The notes below the pieces were generated by a model. The model saw nothing but the letters and a program-made list of their open reading frames with translations. It had not been told where the DNA came from and did no database searches. 64,000 bases of DNA, taken from the NCBI RefSeq assembly GCF_013328815.1, contig NZ_JABUHN010000006.1, forward strand, positions 1-64,000, given 5' to 3'. A program made the position numbers and the translations under genes. Each line of letters opens with the position of its first letter. The first letter of the stretch is position 1. The DNA is from Tabrizicola fusiformis. GTDB lineage: Bacteria; Pseudomonadota; Alphaproteobacteria; Rhodobacterales; Rhodobacteraceae. Shown here piece by piece: positions 25,646-35,345 of the stretch.

Positions 25646-26821
25646 TCAGTTGCCCTGAACGCCGGTTTGCTCTTCGCCTCGTGCCGCCTCGATCGCGCGC
25701 CATTTGGCGACATTTTCGTTATGCGCCTCCAGCGTGGTGGCAAAGGCATGGCCGCCGCTGCCATCGGCCACGAAGTAGAGGTAATCCGTGGTTTCGGGGT
25801 TCAGCGCCGCCTCGATGCTCAACCGCCCCGGATTGGCAATCGGCCCCGGCGGCAGCCCGTCGATGACATAGGTGTTATAGGGTGTCTCGCGGCGCAACTC
25901 GCTTTGCCGCAGGCCCCGGCCCAGAACGCCCTCGCCCTTGGTGATGCCATAGATCACCGTCGGGTCGGTCTGCAACCGCATCCGCTGCGCCAGCCGGTTG
26001 AGGAAGACGCTGGCCACCTTGCGCCGCTCTTCCGCGACGCCGGTTTCCTTTTCCACGATCGAGGCCATGATCAGCGCCTCTTGCGGCGTCTCATAGGGCA
26101 GGCCATCCATCCGCGCAGCCCAAAGATCGGCCAGGATCACCTCTTGCCGCCGCGCCATTTCGGCCAGCAGCGCCGCCCGGTCGCTGCCCTTTTCCACCTC
26201 ATAGCTGTCAGGGGCCAGCGTGCCCTCGGCGGGCACTGCCTTGACCTCTCCCGTCAGGAAATCCGCCCGTTTCAGTGCATCGACCACCTGCCAAGAGGTC
26301 ACCCCCTCGGCCAGCGTGATCCGCCAGCGCAGGTCGGGCGCCTGTGCGGCATCCAGATATTCGGTCGGCGCCGCCTCGGTCGCCGGGGCGAATTTCACCA
26401 CTTCGACATAGCGGTTCGTTGCCGGGTCCAGCTCGCGCAGCACCACATCCGCCGCCGCCACCCCGATGCGGAAATTCACCTCACGACCACAGGTCGATTG
26501 CCCGCCCACCGTCAGACTGTCCAGCACCTGCGCCATCGAAGAGCCCGGCGCGATCAGGTAAGAGCCGAATTTCAGGCTGCCGGCCTTTTCCGAATAATCC
26601 GCCCCGATACGGAAAATCCGCGCATCGCTGACCGCGCCCTGCTCGGCCAGCGCGCGGCTGACCTGGCTCAGGCTGGCGCCCTTTTCCACCTTGAAGCAGA
26701 TCGCCTCGGCCAAGGGCCCCGGCCCGCTGTATTGCTGCCGCCCCCAGGCCAGAATCCCCGCCAGCACGATCAGCCCGACGATGAACAGCGTCAGCGCATT
26801 CGAGGCGATGGCCCGCCACAT
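25646..26821 (-). CDS. mltG: Endolytic murein transglycosylase MltG
   Basis: Cuts nascent glycan strands at the inner membrane. The 391-residue protein has one N-terminal transmembrane helix (about 9-26), a LysM-like region, and the YceG/MltG catalytic block LIMASIVEKETGVAEERRKVASVF with the catalytic glutamate near E257, followed by LQTDPTVIYG and NTYVIDGLPPGPIANPG. It lies 2 bp after fabF on the same strand, a conserved fabF-mltG arrangement in many alphaproteobacteria. Confidence 0.94.
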   Translation of the reverse strand: MWRAIASNALTLFIVGLIVLAGILAWGRQQYSGPGPLAEAICFKVEKGASLSQVSRALAEQGAVSDARIFRIGADYSEKAGSLKFGSYLIAPGSSMAQVLDSLTVGGQSTCGREVNFRIGVAAADVVLRELDPATNRYVEVVKFAPATEAAPTEYLDAAQAPDLRWRITLAEGVTSWQVVDALKRADFLTGEVKAVPAEGTLAPDSYEVEKGSDRAALLAEMARRQEVILADLWAARMDGLPYETPQEALIMASIVEKETGVAEERRKVASVFLNRLAQRMRLQTDPTVIYGITKGEGVLGRGLRQSELRRETPYNTYVIDGLPPGPIANPGRLSIEAALNPETTDYLYFVADGSGGHAFATTLEAHNENVAKWRAIEAARGEEQTGVQGN

Positions 26822-26823
26822 CC

Positions 26824-28083
26824 TCAGCGCACCTTGCCCAGCACAAGGCTGGCATTGGTGCCGCCAAAACCGAACGAGTTCGACAGCGCCACGTCAATCT
26901 TGCGCTTGACCGCCTTGTTCGGCGCCAGATCCAGCTTCGGCTGCACCGCCGGCGTGTCGAGGTTGATCGTCGGCGGCGCGATCTGGTCCCGGATGGCCAG
27001 CACGCAGAAAATCGCCTCGACCGCGCCCGCCGCGCCCAGAAGGTGCCCGATGCTCGACTTCGTCGAAGACATCGTGGCCTTGGCCGCCGCATCGCCCATC
27101 AACCGTTCAACCGCGCCCAACTCGATGGTGTCGGCCATTGTGCTGGTGCCATGGGCGTTGATGTAATCCACATCCGCCGGTTCCAGCCCAGCCCGCTTCA
27201 GCGCCGCCGCCATGCTGCGGAACCCGCCGTCGCCATCTTCCGACGGTGCGGTGATGTGATAAGCGTCGCCCGACAGGCCATAGCCCAGCACCTCGGCGTA
27301 AATCTTCGCCCCACGCGCCTTGGCGTGTTCGTATTCTTCCAGCACCACCACACCGGCACCCTCGCCCATGACAAAGCCGTCGCGGTCGGCGTCATAGGGG
27401 CGGCTGGCCTTCTGCGGCTCGTCGGCGCGCTTGGTGGACAAAGCCTTGCAGGCGTTGAACCCGGCAATGCCAATCTCGGAAATCGGGCTTTCGGCGCCAC
27501 CCGCCACCATCACATCGGCATCGCCCAGCATGATCAGCCGCGCCGCATCGCCGATGGCATGGGCGCCGGTGGAACAGGCCGTCACCACCGCATGGTTCGG
27601 GCCCTTGAAACCGAACCGGATGGAAACCTGACCCGAGATCAGGTTGATCAGGCTGCCCGGAATGAAGAAGGGGGAAACCCGCTTTGGCCCCTTTTCCTTG
27701 ATCAGCACCGCAGTTTCCGCAATCGTCGTCAGCCCGCCGATGCCGGAACCGATCATCACGCCGGTCCGCTGGCGGCTTTCTTCGTCCTGCGGCTCCCAGC
27801 CGGAATCGCGCACCGCCTGCGTGGCCGCCGCCATGCCGTAAAGGATGAAATCATCCACCTTGCGGCGGTCCTTCGGCTCCATCCAGTCATCGGCGTTGAA
27901 GGTGCCGTCGCTGCCATCGCCCATCGGGATTTCGCAGGCATATTGCGTCACCACATTGGACGCATCGAACCGCGTGATCGGCCCCGCGCCCGATTGCCCC
28001 GCCAGAAGGCGGCTCCAGGTTTCCTCGACGCCGCAAGCCAATGGCGTGACCATCCCCAGACCCGTCACCACAACCCGACGCAT
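26824..28083 (-). CDS. fabF: Beta-ketoacyl-ACP synthase II
   Basis: Condenses malonyl-ACP with acyl-ACP in fatty acid elongation. The 419-residue thiolase-fold protein has the catalytic Cys-His-His set C170 (VTACSTGAHA), H311 (INAHGTSTMADTIE) and H347 (SIGHLLGAAGA), plus the GFGGTNASLV terminal loop. The ATG at 28083 has TGGAGGCAAC upstream; the frame is open to 28143 without support. It is divergent from the TetR gene, with 223 bp between start codons. Confidence 0.95.
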   Translation of the reverse strand: MRRVVVTGLGMVTPLACGVEETWSRLLAGQSGAGPITRFDASNVVTQYACEIPMGDGSDGTFNADDWMEPKDRRKVDDFILYGMAAATQAVRDSGWEPQDEESRQRTGVMIGSGIGGLTTIAETAVLIKEKGPKRVSPFFIPGSLINLISGQVSIRFGFKGPNHAVVTACSTGAHAIGDAARLIMLGDADVMVAGGAESPISEIGIAGFNACKALSTKRADEPQKASRPYDADRDGFVMGEGAGVVVLEEYEHAKARGAKIYAEVLGYGLSGDAYHITAPSEDGDGGFRSMAAALKRAGLEPADVDYINAHGTSTMADTIELGAVERLMGDAAAKATMSSTKSSIGHLLGAAGAVEAIFCVLAIRDQIAPPTINLDTPAVQPKLDLAPNKAVKRKIDVALSNSFGFGGTNASLVLGKVR

Positions 28084-28221
28084 GTTGCCTCCAAAGCCGC
28101 CGCTGTCCATATTTGCGCGTGATACACGGCCCCCAAGGGCCACGCAACCTTGCCCCGTCCGCGCCGCCCGATTCCGCCTTCTGCCCGCCGATGCGGCATT
28201 GCGGCATCAGATGGCCCCACC

Positions 28222-28245
28222 GCCACAGATGACGCCACAGATGAC
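28222..28245. repeat. Perfect tandem 12-bp repeat in the fabF-tetR intergenic region
   Basis: GCCACAGATGAC occurs twice head to tail (28222-28233 and 28234-28245), immediately before a possible -35 TTGACC (28248-28253) for the TetR-RND transcript. Direct repeats next to a promoter may be an activator site; no regulator is assigned. Confidence 0.5.
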
Positions 28246-28279
28246 GCTTGACCTTGGGGTCAGGCTTTGCCATGCCTGT

Positions 28280-28295
28280 GAATGAACGTTCATTC
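28280..28295. promoter_or_regulatory. TetR-type operator
   Basis: A perfect 16-bp palindrome GAATGAAC/GTTCATTC, 11 bases before the start codon of the TetR regulator gene. This half-site (TGAATGAAC / GTTCATTCA) is typical for TetR/AcrR-family repressors of RND pumps. It overlaps where the transcription start of tetR and the RND genes should be, so autorepression is likely. Confidence 0.8.
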
Positions 28296-28306
28296 CCACA
28301 TCCCCC

Positions 28307-28933
28307 ATGCTTCATATCCCCGCCACACCCCCCGCTGCCGAACAGCGCAGCAGCGAAATCCTTGCCTCTGTCCGCACCGCCTTTGCCGAAAAGGGGTTCG
28401 ATGGCGCATCCATGCAGGATCTCGCCCGCGCCGCCGGGATGAGCGTGGGCAACTTCTACCGCTATTTCCCCTCCAAGGCGGCCATTGTCGCAGCGCTGAT
28501 CGCCCATGACCTTGCCGAGATGGAGCGGGATTTTGCCGCCGTCATCGCGGCCCCCCGCCCGCTCGAGGCGCTGCGCCGCCTGTTGCACCTCCGCATCCCC
28601 GAGCATCAGAACTGCAACGACGGCAAACTTTGGGCGGAAATCACCGCCGCCGCCCAACGCAAACCCGAGATCGGCGAGGCATCCTGCCGCATGGAGGCCG
28701 AAATCCTGTCCTACCTGACACAGGTTTTCGCCGCTGAAACCGGCCTTGAACCCAAAGCCTCGCATGAGCAATTCGGCGCCCATGCCGCCTTCATTATCGT
28801 TCTGTTCAAATCCTCCAGCATGATCGCACCCGGCAATCCGCGCCTGCATGGTCATCTGACAGAGCTGATCCTGCGTAGTATCGACCAGACCCTTGACGAG
28901 ATTTCCGCCTCCAGACCGAAAGTCATGACGTGA
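28307..28933 (+). CDS. TetR-family repressor of the RND operon
   Basis: A 208-residue TetR/AcrR regulator. The N-terminal helix-turn-helix is clear (RSSEILASVRTAFAEKGFDGASMQDLARAAGMSVGNFYRYFPSKAAI, about 14-60); the rest is a helical ligand-binding domain. It is the first gene of a tetR-adaptor-pump operon, its stop overlaps the next start, and a perfect palindrome lies just upstream, so it probably represses its own operon until a substrate binds. Confidence 0.93.
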   Translation: MLHIPATPPAAEQRSSEILASVRTAFAEKGFDGASMQDLARAAGMSVGNFYRYFPSKAAIVAALIAHDLAEMERDFAAVIAAPRPLEALRRLLHLRIPEHQNCNDGKLWAEITAAAQRKPEIGEASCRMEAEILSYLTQVFAAETGLEPKASHEQFGAHAAFIIVLFKSSSMIAPGNPRLHGHLTELILRSIDQTLDEISASRPKVMT

Positions 28934-30111
28934 TGCGCATTGCCGTTCTTCCCGCCCTCGCCGCCCTTTTGCTTGGCGCCGCCCCCACCGCCCTTTTTGC
29001 CGAAGCCTCCGAAGCCGCACCCGCCACCGTGGCCGAGGTTCTGCCCGCCATCACCGTTTCAACCGTGGGCAAGCGGCATCTGACCGATATCGTCCTGGCT
29101 TCCGGCCTGATCGCGCCCATCGAAGAGGTGCAGGTTGCGCCCCTGATCGAAGGCCAGCAGATCGAGGCGCTTCTGGTCGATGTGGGCGATACGGTCACCG
29201 CAGGTCAGGTTCTGGCCCGGCTGTCGGTGTCCACCCTTGAACTGCAACGCAGCCAGTTGGCCGCCACCGTCGCCGCCGCCAAGGCCGCCGTGGCCCAGGC
29301 CGAGGCCGGCCTGATCGAAAGCGAAAGCACCGCCGCCGAAGCCCGCCGCGTGGCCGACCGCACCGCCAAGTTGCAGGCGCAGGGCACCACCAGCCAGGCC
29401 GCCGCCGATCAGGCCGCCGCTGCCGCGACTTCCGCCGATGCCGGCGTGGCCGTGGCGCGTCAGGCGCTGGAAAGCGCCCGCGCCAACCAGACCCTGGCCG
29501 AGGCGCAGGCCGCCAACACCGAGTTGCAACTGTCGCGCACCGAGGTCACCGCCCCGGTGGCCGGCGTGATCACCGCCCGCAATGCCCGTATCGGCGCCAT
29601 CGCTTCGGCGGCAGGCCAGCCGATGTTCACCCTGATCCGTGACGGCGCGCTGGAAATGCAGGCCGATGTGGCCGAGCGCGACCTTCTGCGCCTCGCACCC
29701 GGCCAAAAGGCGACGCTGACCCTCTCGGGGGCCGCCGCACCGCTGACCGGCACCGTGCGGCTGGTCGAGCCGACCATCGACACCGCCTCGCGGCTTGGCC
29801 GGGTCCGCATCGTGGTGGACGCGTCCGAGACTGTCCGCGCCGGCATGTTCGCCGAAGCCGCCATCACCATCGCCGAGCATGAGGCGCTGGCCGTGCCCGT
29901 CACCGCCGTCGGCGCCACCGATGGCATGACCACCGTGATGAAGGTCAATGGCGATACCGTGGCCCGGGTCGAGATCACCTCCGGCATCCGCGATGGCGGC
30001 TGGGTGGAAATCGTGTCGGGCCTGTCCGAAGGCGACCAGATCGTGACCAAGGCCGGGGCCTTCGTGCGCAACGGCGACCGCATCAACCCCGTCCCCGCCG
30101 CCAGCAACTGA
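28933..30111 (+). CDS. RND efflux periplasmic adaptor (membrane fusion protein)
   Basis: A 392-residue adaptor with a signal-like N terminus (MRIAVLPALAALLLGAAPTALFAEA). It has the expected order of barrel-sandwich/lipoyl half motif (GDTVTAGQVLARL), a long coiled-coil hairpin rich in Ala/Glu/Gln (AAVAQAEAGLIESESTAAEA), the second lipoyl half (VTAPVAGVITARNARIGAIA), and beta-barrel and membrane-proximal domains. It links the inner-membrane pump to an outer-membrane channel. The ATG overlaps the tetR stop; a GTG 3 bases earlier is the alternative. No outer-membrane factor gene is adjacent. Confidence 0.93.
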   Translation: MRIAVLPALAALLLGAAPTALFAEASEAAPATVAEVLPAITVSTVGKRHLTDIVLASGLIAPIEEVQVAPLIEGQQIEALLVDVGDTVTAGQVLARLSVSTLELQRSQLAATVAAAKAAVAQAEAGLIESESTAAEARRVADRTAKLQAQGTTSQAAADQAAAAATSADAGVAVARQALESARANQTLAEAQAANTELQLSRTEVTAPVAGVITARNARIGAIASAAGQPMFTLIRDGALEMQADVAERDLLRLAPGQKATLTLSGAAAPLTGTVRLVEPTIDTASRLGRVRIVVDASETVRAGMFAEAAITIAEHEALAVPVTAVGATDGMTTVMKVNGDTVARVEITSGIRDGGWVEIVSGLSEGDQIVTKAGAFVRNGDRINPVPAASN

Positions 30112-30121
30112 GGCAACCGCG

Positions 30122-33100
30122 ATGAACTTCTCTGCATGGTCCATCCGCAATCCGGTCGCGCCGCTGCTGGCCTTCGTGATGCTGCTCGTTCTGGGCTGGC
30201 AAAGCTTCAACTCGCTGCCGATCACCCGGTTTCCCAATATCGACGTGCCTCTGGTCGCCGTGACCGTGGTACAATCGGGCGCCGCCCCCGCCGAGATGGA
30301 AACCCAGGTCACCAAAGAGGTCGAGGATGCCGTTTCCGGCATCACCGGCGTCAAGAACATCGTCTCGACCATTTCTGACGGGGTTTCGACCACCGCCATA
30401 GAATTCCGCATGGAGGTCACCACCGACAAGGCGGTGCAGGACGTCAAGGACGCCATCGACGGCATCGCGGGCGATCTGCCTGCCGATGTCGAAACCCCGA
30501 GCGTGACCCGCATCGACGTTGAGGGGCAGGCGATCATGAGCTTTGCCGTGACCGCCCCCGCCATGACATTTGAAGAATTGTCGTGGTTCGTCGATGACAC
30601 CGTGAAACGTGCGCTTCAAGGCCGCGCCGGGGTGGGCAAGGTCGAACGCTATGGCGGGGCCGACCGCGAGATTCAGATCCTGCTCGACCCGGTCAAGCTG
30701 GAAAGCCACGGCATCACCGCCTCGACCGTTAACGCGCAACTGCGCGCGACGAACAAGAACATGGGCGCGGGCCGGTCGGAACTGGGCGAGGGCGAACAGG
30801 CCATCCGCACCCTCGGCGATGCCGAAACGGTGGCGAAACTGGCCGCCACCACCATCGCTTTGCCCTCGGGCCGCTTTGTCAAACTGTCCGAACTCGGTCA
30901 GGTGGTGGACAGCTACGAGGAACTGCGCTCTTTCTCGCGGCTGAACGGCGAACAAGTGGTGACTTTTGCCGTCTTCCGCGCCAAGGGCGCCTCTGAGGTG
31001 TCGGTGGCCGAAACGGTCAACAAGGTGCTGGACGACCTGCGCGCCAAGAACCCCGGGGTGTCGATCAATCTGGTCGATGAAACCGTGTTCTACACCTATG
31101 GCAACTACGAGGCCGCCATCCACACCCTGCTGGAAGGCGCGCTGCTGGCGGTTCTGGTGGTGCTGGCCTTCCTGCGCAACTGGCGAGCCACGCTGATTTC
31201 CGCCGTGGCGCTGCCGCTCTCGGCCATCCCCACCTTCTGGGTGATGGACATGATCGGCTTCTCGCTCAACCTCGTGTCCTTCCTTGCGATGACGCTGGCC
31301 ACCGGCATTCTGGTGGATGATGCCATCGTGGAGATCGAGAACATCACCCGCCACATCCGCATGGGCAAAACCCCCTACCGCGCCGCCATCGACGCCGCGG
31401 ACGAGATCGGCCTTGCGGTGATCGCCACCACCTTCACCATCATCGCGGTCTTCGTCCCGGTGTCGTTCATGCCCGGCATTCCGGGCCAGTATTTCCGGCA
31501 ATTCGGCCTGACCGTGGCCATCGCCGTGATGTTCTCTCTGTTGGTCGCGCGTCTCATCACGCCCATGATGGCCGCCTATCTGATGAGCGCCAAGGACGCC
31601 GGCACCGAACATGGCCACCGCGACGGGCGCTTCATGCGCGGCTATATGGCTTTCGTGAAGGCCACCACCGGCACCTGGCGCTTCGGCTCGATCCCGCTCG
31701 CCGGGCGGCGGCTGCCGATCCGGCTGGGCCGCTACTATGTCACCCTCGTCGTCGCGGTGGTGGTGGTGATCATCTCGGTCGGCGCCATGCTGCAGGTTCC
31801 CGGCAGCTTCATGCCGCCCGAGGATGTCAGCCGCATTTCCGTCTCGGTCGAACTACCCCCCGGCTCGACACTCGAGGAAACCGACCGCACCACGCAGGAA
31901 ATGGTCAAGGTGATCCGCGACATCGAAGGGATCGAGAACATCTTCGTCCTTGGCGGCACCTCGCCCACCGGCGACCTTGACACCCGCCGCGCCGCCATCA
32001 CCGTTTCGCTGGTCAAGCTGGACCCGCGGCTGACGCTGAAACTGTCCGAGCTGGGCCGCCGCATTCCCCTGATCGGCGCGCTGGTTCCCGTGGTCGAGAA
32101 CAAGGGCCGCACGGTGCCGCAGAACCTGATCGAGGCCGAGATTTTCCGCCGCCTCGCCGTGATCCCCGACATCCGCGCCTTCAAGCTCAACGACCGGGGC
32201 GAGCGGGACATCTCCTACTCGATCCTAGCCGCAAACGAGGCCGACCTGAATGGCGCCGTGGCCGCGCTGGAAGAGGCGCTGCGCAAGGAACCCACCCTGG
32301 CCGATGTCGCCTCGGAAGGCGCCCTGCCGCGCCCCGAAATCCAGATCGTGCCGCGTATGGACGAAGCGGCCCGGCTGGGCATCACCACCGAACAGATCGC
32401 TTCGGTGGTCCGCGTCGCCACCATCGGCGATGTCGATGCCCAACTGGCCAAAATCTCCATCGACAGCCGGCTGATCCCGATGCGGGTCCGGCTGGATGAT
32501 GCCAGCCGCGAAAACCTGTCGCGCATCTCCAACCTGAAACTGACCACCGCCACCGGCGCGCAGGTGCCGCTTTCGACGGTGGCCGATGTGCGCATCGGCG
32601 AAGGCCCCTCGACGGTGAAGCGGCTGAACAAGGAACGCCGCGCCACCATCGGCGCCAACCTGCCGGTGGGCGTCGCCCTTGGCACCGCTTCTGAAAACTT
32701 CAAGAAAGTGGCCGAGACGGTGAAACTGCCCGCCTCTGCCCGGTTGCAGGAATCGGGCGATGCCGAAATTCAGGCCGAACTTTTCGCCAGCTTCGGTCAG
32801 GCCATGCTTCTGGGCCTGCTTCTGGTGCTGACGGTGCTGATCCTGCTCTTCGGTTCGGTGATCCAGCCTTTCACCATCCTGTTCTCGCTGCCGCTGGCCA
32901 TCGGCGGGGTGGCGGCGGCGCTGCTCTTGACCAATTCGGCGCTGTCGATGCCGGTGCTGATCGGGATTCTGATGCTGATGGGCATTGTGACCAAGAACGC
33001 CATCCTGCTGATCGACTTTGCCATCGAGATGCGGGCGCGCGGCATGGACCGGGTGAAATCGGTGATCGAGGCTGGCCACAAGCGCGCCCAGCCCATCGTG

Positions 33101-33457
33101 ATGACCTCGATCGCCATGTCGGCGGGGATGCTGCCCTCGGCGCTGGGGGTGGGCGAAGGCGGCGCCTTCCGCGCACCGATGGCCACGGCCGTGATCGGCG
33201 GCATCATCGTGTCCACCGTTCTGTCGCTGGTGATCGTGCCGTCCTTCTACCTGATCATGGACGATTTCTCGCGGCTTCTGGGGCTGATCTTCAGCCGCGT
33301 GGTCGGCCAGAAAGAGGAAGAACCCGACGAACCCGCAGCCTCGGTTCTGGCGGAACGGATCGCGCTTCTGGCCGCCGACCAGTCCGACCTGCGGGCGCGG
33401 CTGGCCCCGGGCAATGGTCCGCTCGCCGGTCCCGGCGACCTGCGCGCCGCCGAGTAA
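30122..33457 (+). CDS. RND efflux transporter permease
   Basis: A 1111-residue proton-driven efflux pump of the AcrB/HAE-1-like RND superfamily with twelve predicted transmembrane helices and two large periplasmic loops. The proton-relay aspartates are D399/D400 in GILVDDAIVEIEN. Other marks are FPNIDVPLVAVTV near the start, the second-half transmembrane segments AMLLGLLLVLTVLILLF and GIVTKNAILLIDFAIEMR, and a cytoplasmic Glu/Pro-rich tail. Substrates cannot be read from the sequence. It starts 10 bp after the adaptor gene and is followed by a very strong hairpin. Confidence 0.95.
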   Translation: MNFSAWSIRNPVAPLLAFVMLLVLGWQSFNSLPITRFPNIDVPLVAVTVVQSGAAPAEMETQVTKEVEDAVSGITGVKNIVSTISDGVSTTAIEFRMEVTTDKAVQDVKDAIDGIAGDLPADVETPSVTRIDVEGQAIMSFAVTAPAMTFEELSWFVDDTVKRALQGRAGVGKVERYGGADREIQILLDPVKLESHGITASTVNAQLRATNKNMGAGRSELGEGEQAIRTLGDAETVAKLAATTIALPSGRFVKLSELGQVVDSYEELRSFSRLNGEQVVTFAVFRAKGASEVSVAETVNKVLDDLRAKNPGVSINLVDETVFYTYGNYEAAIHTLLEGALLAVLVVLAFLRNWRATLISAVALPLSAIPTFWVMDMIGFSLNLVSFLAMTLATGILVDDAIVEIENITRHIRMGKTPYRAAIDAADEIGLAVIATTFTIIAVFVPVSFMPGIPGQYFRQFGLTVAIAVMFSLLVARLITPMMAAYLMSAKDAGTEHGHRDGRFMRGYMAFVKATTGTWRFGSIPLAGRRLPIRLGRYYVTLVVAVVVVIISVGAMLQVPGSFMPPEDVSRISVSVELPPGSTLEETDRTTQEMVKVIRDIEGIENIFVLGGTSPTGDLDTRRAAITVSLVKLDPRLTLKLSELGRRIPLIGALVPVVENKGRTVPQNLIEAEIFRRLAVIPDIRAFKLNDRGERDISYSILAANEADLNGAVAALEEALRKEPTLADVASEGALPRPEIQIVPRMDEAARLGITTEQIASVVRVATIGDVDAQLAKISIDSRLIPMRVRLDDASRENLSRISNLKLTTATGAQVPLSTVADVRIGEGPSTVKRLNKERRATIGANLPVGVALGTASENFKKVAETVKLPASARLQESGDAEIQAELFASFGQAMLLGLLLVLTVLILLFGSVIQPFTILFSLPLAIGGVAAALLLTNSALSMPVLIGILMLMGIVTKNAILLIDFAIEMRARGMDRVKSVIEAGHKRAQPIVMTSIAMSAGMLPSALGVGEGGAFRAPMATAVIGGIIVSTVLSLVIVPSFYLIMDDFSRLLGLIFSRVVGQKEEEPDEPAASVLAERIALLAADQSDLRARLAPGNGPLAGPGDLRAAE

Positions 33458-33469
33458 CCGCTTGCACCC

Positions 33470-33512
33470 GGCGGGGCGCGGCGCCATGAAGGGCGCCGCG
33501 CCCCGCCGCATT
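33470..33512 (+). terminator. 16-bp-stem hairpin ending the RND operon
   Basis: A perfect 16-bp stem (33470-33485 with 33492-33507; GGCGGGGCGCGGCGCC and complement) with a 6-base ATGAAG loop, followed by GCATTTT. The T-tract is weak but the stem is exceptional. Confidence 0.75.
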
Positions 33513-33552
33513 TTGCCATCGGTGCAATTCAGCGCCCGTTTCAAGGCCCGAC

Positions 33553-34449
33553 ATGACCCTCGCTTCTGCACCGCTATCGGCGGCCAACACCCGCCGGGGC
33601 ATCCTTCTGATGCTCGCCGCCATCGTCCTTTTCACCGCGATGGATGCGCTGGCCAAGGGGCTGATCGCACGCTATCCGGCGCCGCAGGTGATCTGGGCCC
33701 GCTTTGCCGGACAGGCGCTGGTGGTGGCGCTGCTCTTGGGGCCGCGCCGGGTGATGCCCGCGCTGCGCACGCAGCACCCGTGGGCCCATCTTGTCCGCTC
33801 GGCCTGCCAGTTCGGGGCGACCTCGTTCTTCTTCGTCTCGCTGGGCTATATCGGGCTGGCCGAGGCGACCGCCCTGACCGATATCAACCCGGTGCTGATC
33901 ACCCTTGGCGCCGCGCTGTTTCTGGGCGAGCGTCTGGGGCCGCGGCGGCTTCTGGGGGTGATCGCGGCGCTGATCGGGGCGCTGATCGTGATCCGCCCCG
34001 GCGCGGGCGTGTTCAGTCCGGCCGCCCTGCTGCCGCTGGCCTGCGCGGTCTGCTATACCGGCAACGCCCTTCTGACCCGCCATATCGGCAGCCGCGAACC
34101 GCCATGGACCTCGCTTCTGCACGCCGCCCTGTTCGGCACGGTGGCGGCGGGGCTGGCGTTGCCGTTCGTCTGGCAGCCGATCACCGGGCTGGACCTGATC
34201 CGTTTTGCCGTGATCGGCCTTCTGGGGTCGGGCGCGCAGCTTTGCATCATCCGGTCCTTCTCGCTGGCCGAAGCCTCGGTTGTGGCGCCCTTCGCCTATG
34301 CCGGCATCCTCTGCGCCACCTTCTGGGGCATCGTGCTTTATGGCGAATGGCCGGATTTCTGGACGGTGATCGGCGCGCTTGTGATCGTGACGGCGGGTCT
34401 TTACGTTTGGCACCGCGAAACCGTGGCCGCCCGCCGCGCCGAGCGTTGA
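33553..34449 (+). CDS. EamA/DMT-family inner-membrane transporter
   Basis: A 298-residue protein with about ten transmembrane helices in two EamA repeats (IVLFTAMDALAKGLIARYPAPQVIWARF; CAVCYTGNALLTRHIG). The drug/metabolite transporter superfamily exports small metabolites such as amino acids, nucleosides or S-adenosylmethionine; the substrate here is not predictable. GLAEATALTDINPVLITLGAALFLGERLG is the typical end of the first repeat. It is followed 21 bp later by an acyltransferase gene on the same strand. Confidence 0.9.
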   Translation: MTLASAPLSAANTRRGILLMLAAIVLFTAMDALAKGLIARYPAPQVIWARFAGQALVVALLLGPRRVMPALRTQHPWAHLVRSACQFGATSFFFVSLGYIGLAEATALTDINPVLITLGAALFLGERLGPRRLLGVIAALIGALIVIRPGAGVFSPAALLPLACAVCYTGNALLTRHIGSREPPWTSLLHAALFGTVAAGLALPFVWQPITGLDLIRFAVIGLLGSGAQLCIIRSFSLAEASVVAPFAYAGILCATFWGIVLYGEWPDFWTVIGALVIVTAGLYVWHRETVAARRAER

Positions 34450-34470
34450 GCCGGGAGTTCAGCCGAAACC

Positions 34471-35340
34471 ATGGACGACACAGCCCCCCTTTCGCTGCGC
34501 GACCGGCTTGAGAATGCCGTGATCCTTGGCCTGATCCGGGGGCTTTTGCTCTTGCCCTATCGCTGGCGGGTGCCGCTCTGCGGCTGGGTCATGGCGCATC
34601 TGGTAGCGCCGGTGGCCGGTTACCGCCGCCGCATCCGCGCCAATCTGGCGCTGATCCTGCCGGACCTGCCCAAGGCCGAGGTCGCCCGCATCACCCGCGC
34701 CGTGCCCGACAATGTGGGCCGCACCCTGATCGAGATTTACTCCGGCCCGGCCTTCACCGCCCGCGCCGCCGGCCTGCCGCTGACCGGCGCCGGGGTGGGC
34801 ATACTGGAGGCTGCCCACCGCGAAGGCCGCCCGGTGGTGCTGGTCACCGGCCATTTCGGCAATTACGACGCCAGCCGGGCGGCCCTTATCGCCCGCGGCT
34901 TCCGTGTGGGCGCGCTCTATAACCCGATGAAGAACCGCGCCTTCAACCGCCATTATGTTGCGGCGATCTCGGCCATAGGCACGCCGCTTTTCCCCCGGGG
35001 CAAGCGTGGCCTTGCCGAAATGGTGCGCCATCTGCGCGGCGGCGGGATGCTGGGCCTGCTGATCGACCAGCACATGCGCCACGGCGCCGAACTGACCTTT
35101 TTCGGCCACCGCGCGCTGACGGCCCTGTCGGCCGCGGAACTGGCCCTGAAATATGACGCCCTGGTGATCCCGACCTATGGCATCCGTCAGCCGGACGGGC
35201 TTTCGTTCCAGATCGTGGTGGAACCGCCGATCCCCCCCGGCCCGCCCGAAGCCATGACCCAGGCCCTGAACGACAGCCTTGAGGCGCTGGTGCGCCGCTA
35301 CCCCGAACAATGGCTCTGGATTCACCGCCGCTGGAAGTAA
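34471..35340 (+). CDS. Lipid A biosynthesis-type (LpxL/HtrB-like) acyltransferase
   Basis: A 289-residue lysophospholipid/lipid A acyltransferase. It has an N-terminal membrane helix, RRRIRANLALILPDLPKAE, and the catalytic HX4D box in VTGHFGNYDASRAA, then GLLIDQHMRHGAELTFFGHRA. Such enzymes add secondary acyl chains to lipid A or related lipids at the inner membrane. GAGTTC precedes the ATG and the preceding EamA gene is close, suggesting co-transcription. Which acyl acceptor it uses cannot be told from sequence alone. Confidence 0.88.
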   Translation: MDDTAPLSLRDRLENAVILGLIRGLLLLPYRWRVPLCGWVMAHLVAPVAGYRRRIRANLALILPDLPKAEVARITRAVPDNVGRTLIEIYSGPAFTARAAGLPLTGAGVGILEAAHREGRPVVLVTGHFGNYDASRAALIARGFRVGALYNPMKNRAFNRHYVAAISAIGTPLFPRGKRGLAEMVRHLRGGGMLGLLIDQHMRHGAELTFFGHRALTALSAAELALKYDALVIPTYGIRQPDGLSFQIVVEPPIPPGPPEAMTQALNDSLEALVRRYPEQWLWIHRRWK

Positions 35341-35345
35341 GGCCC

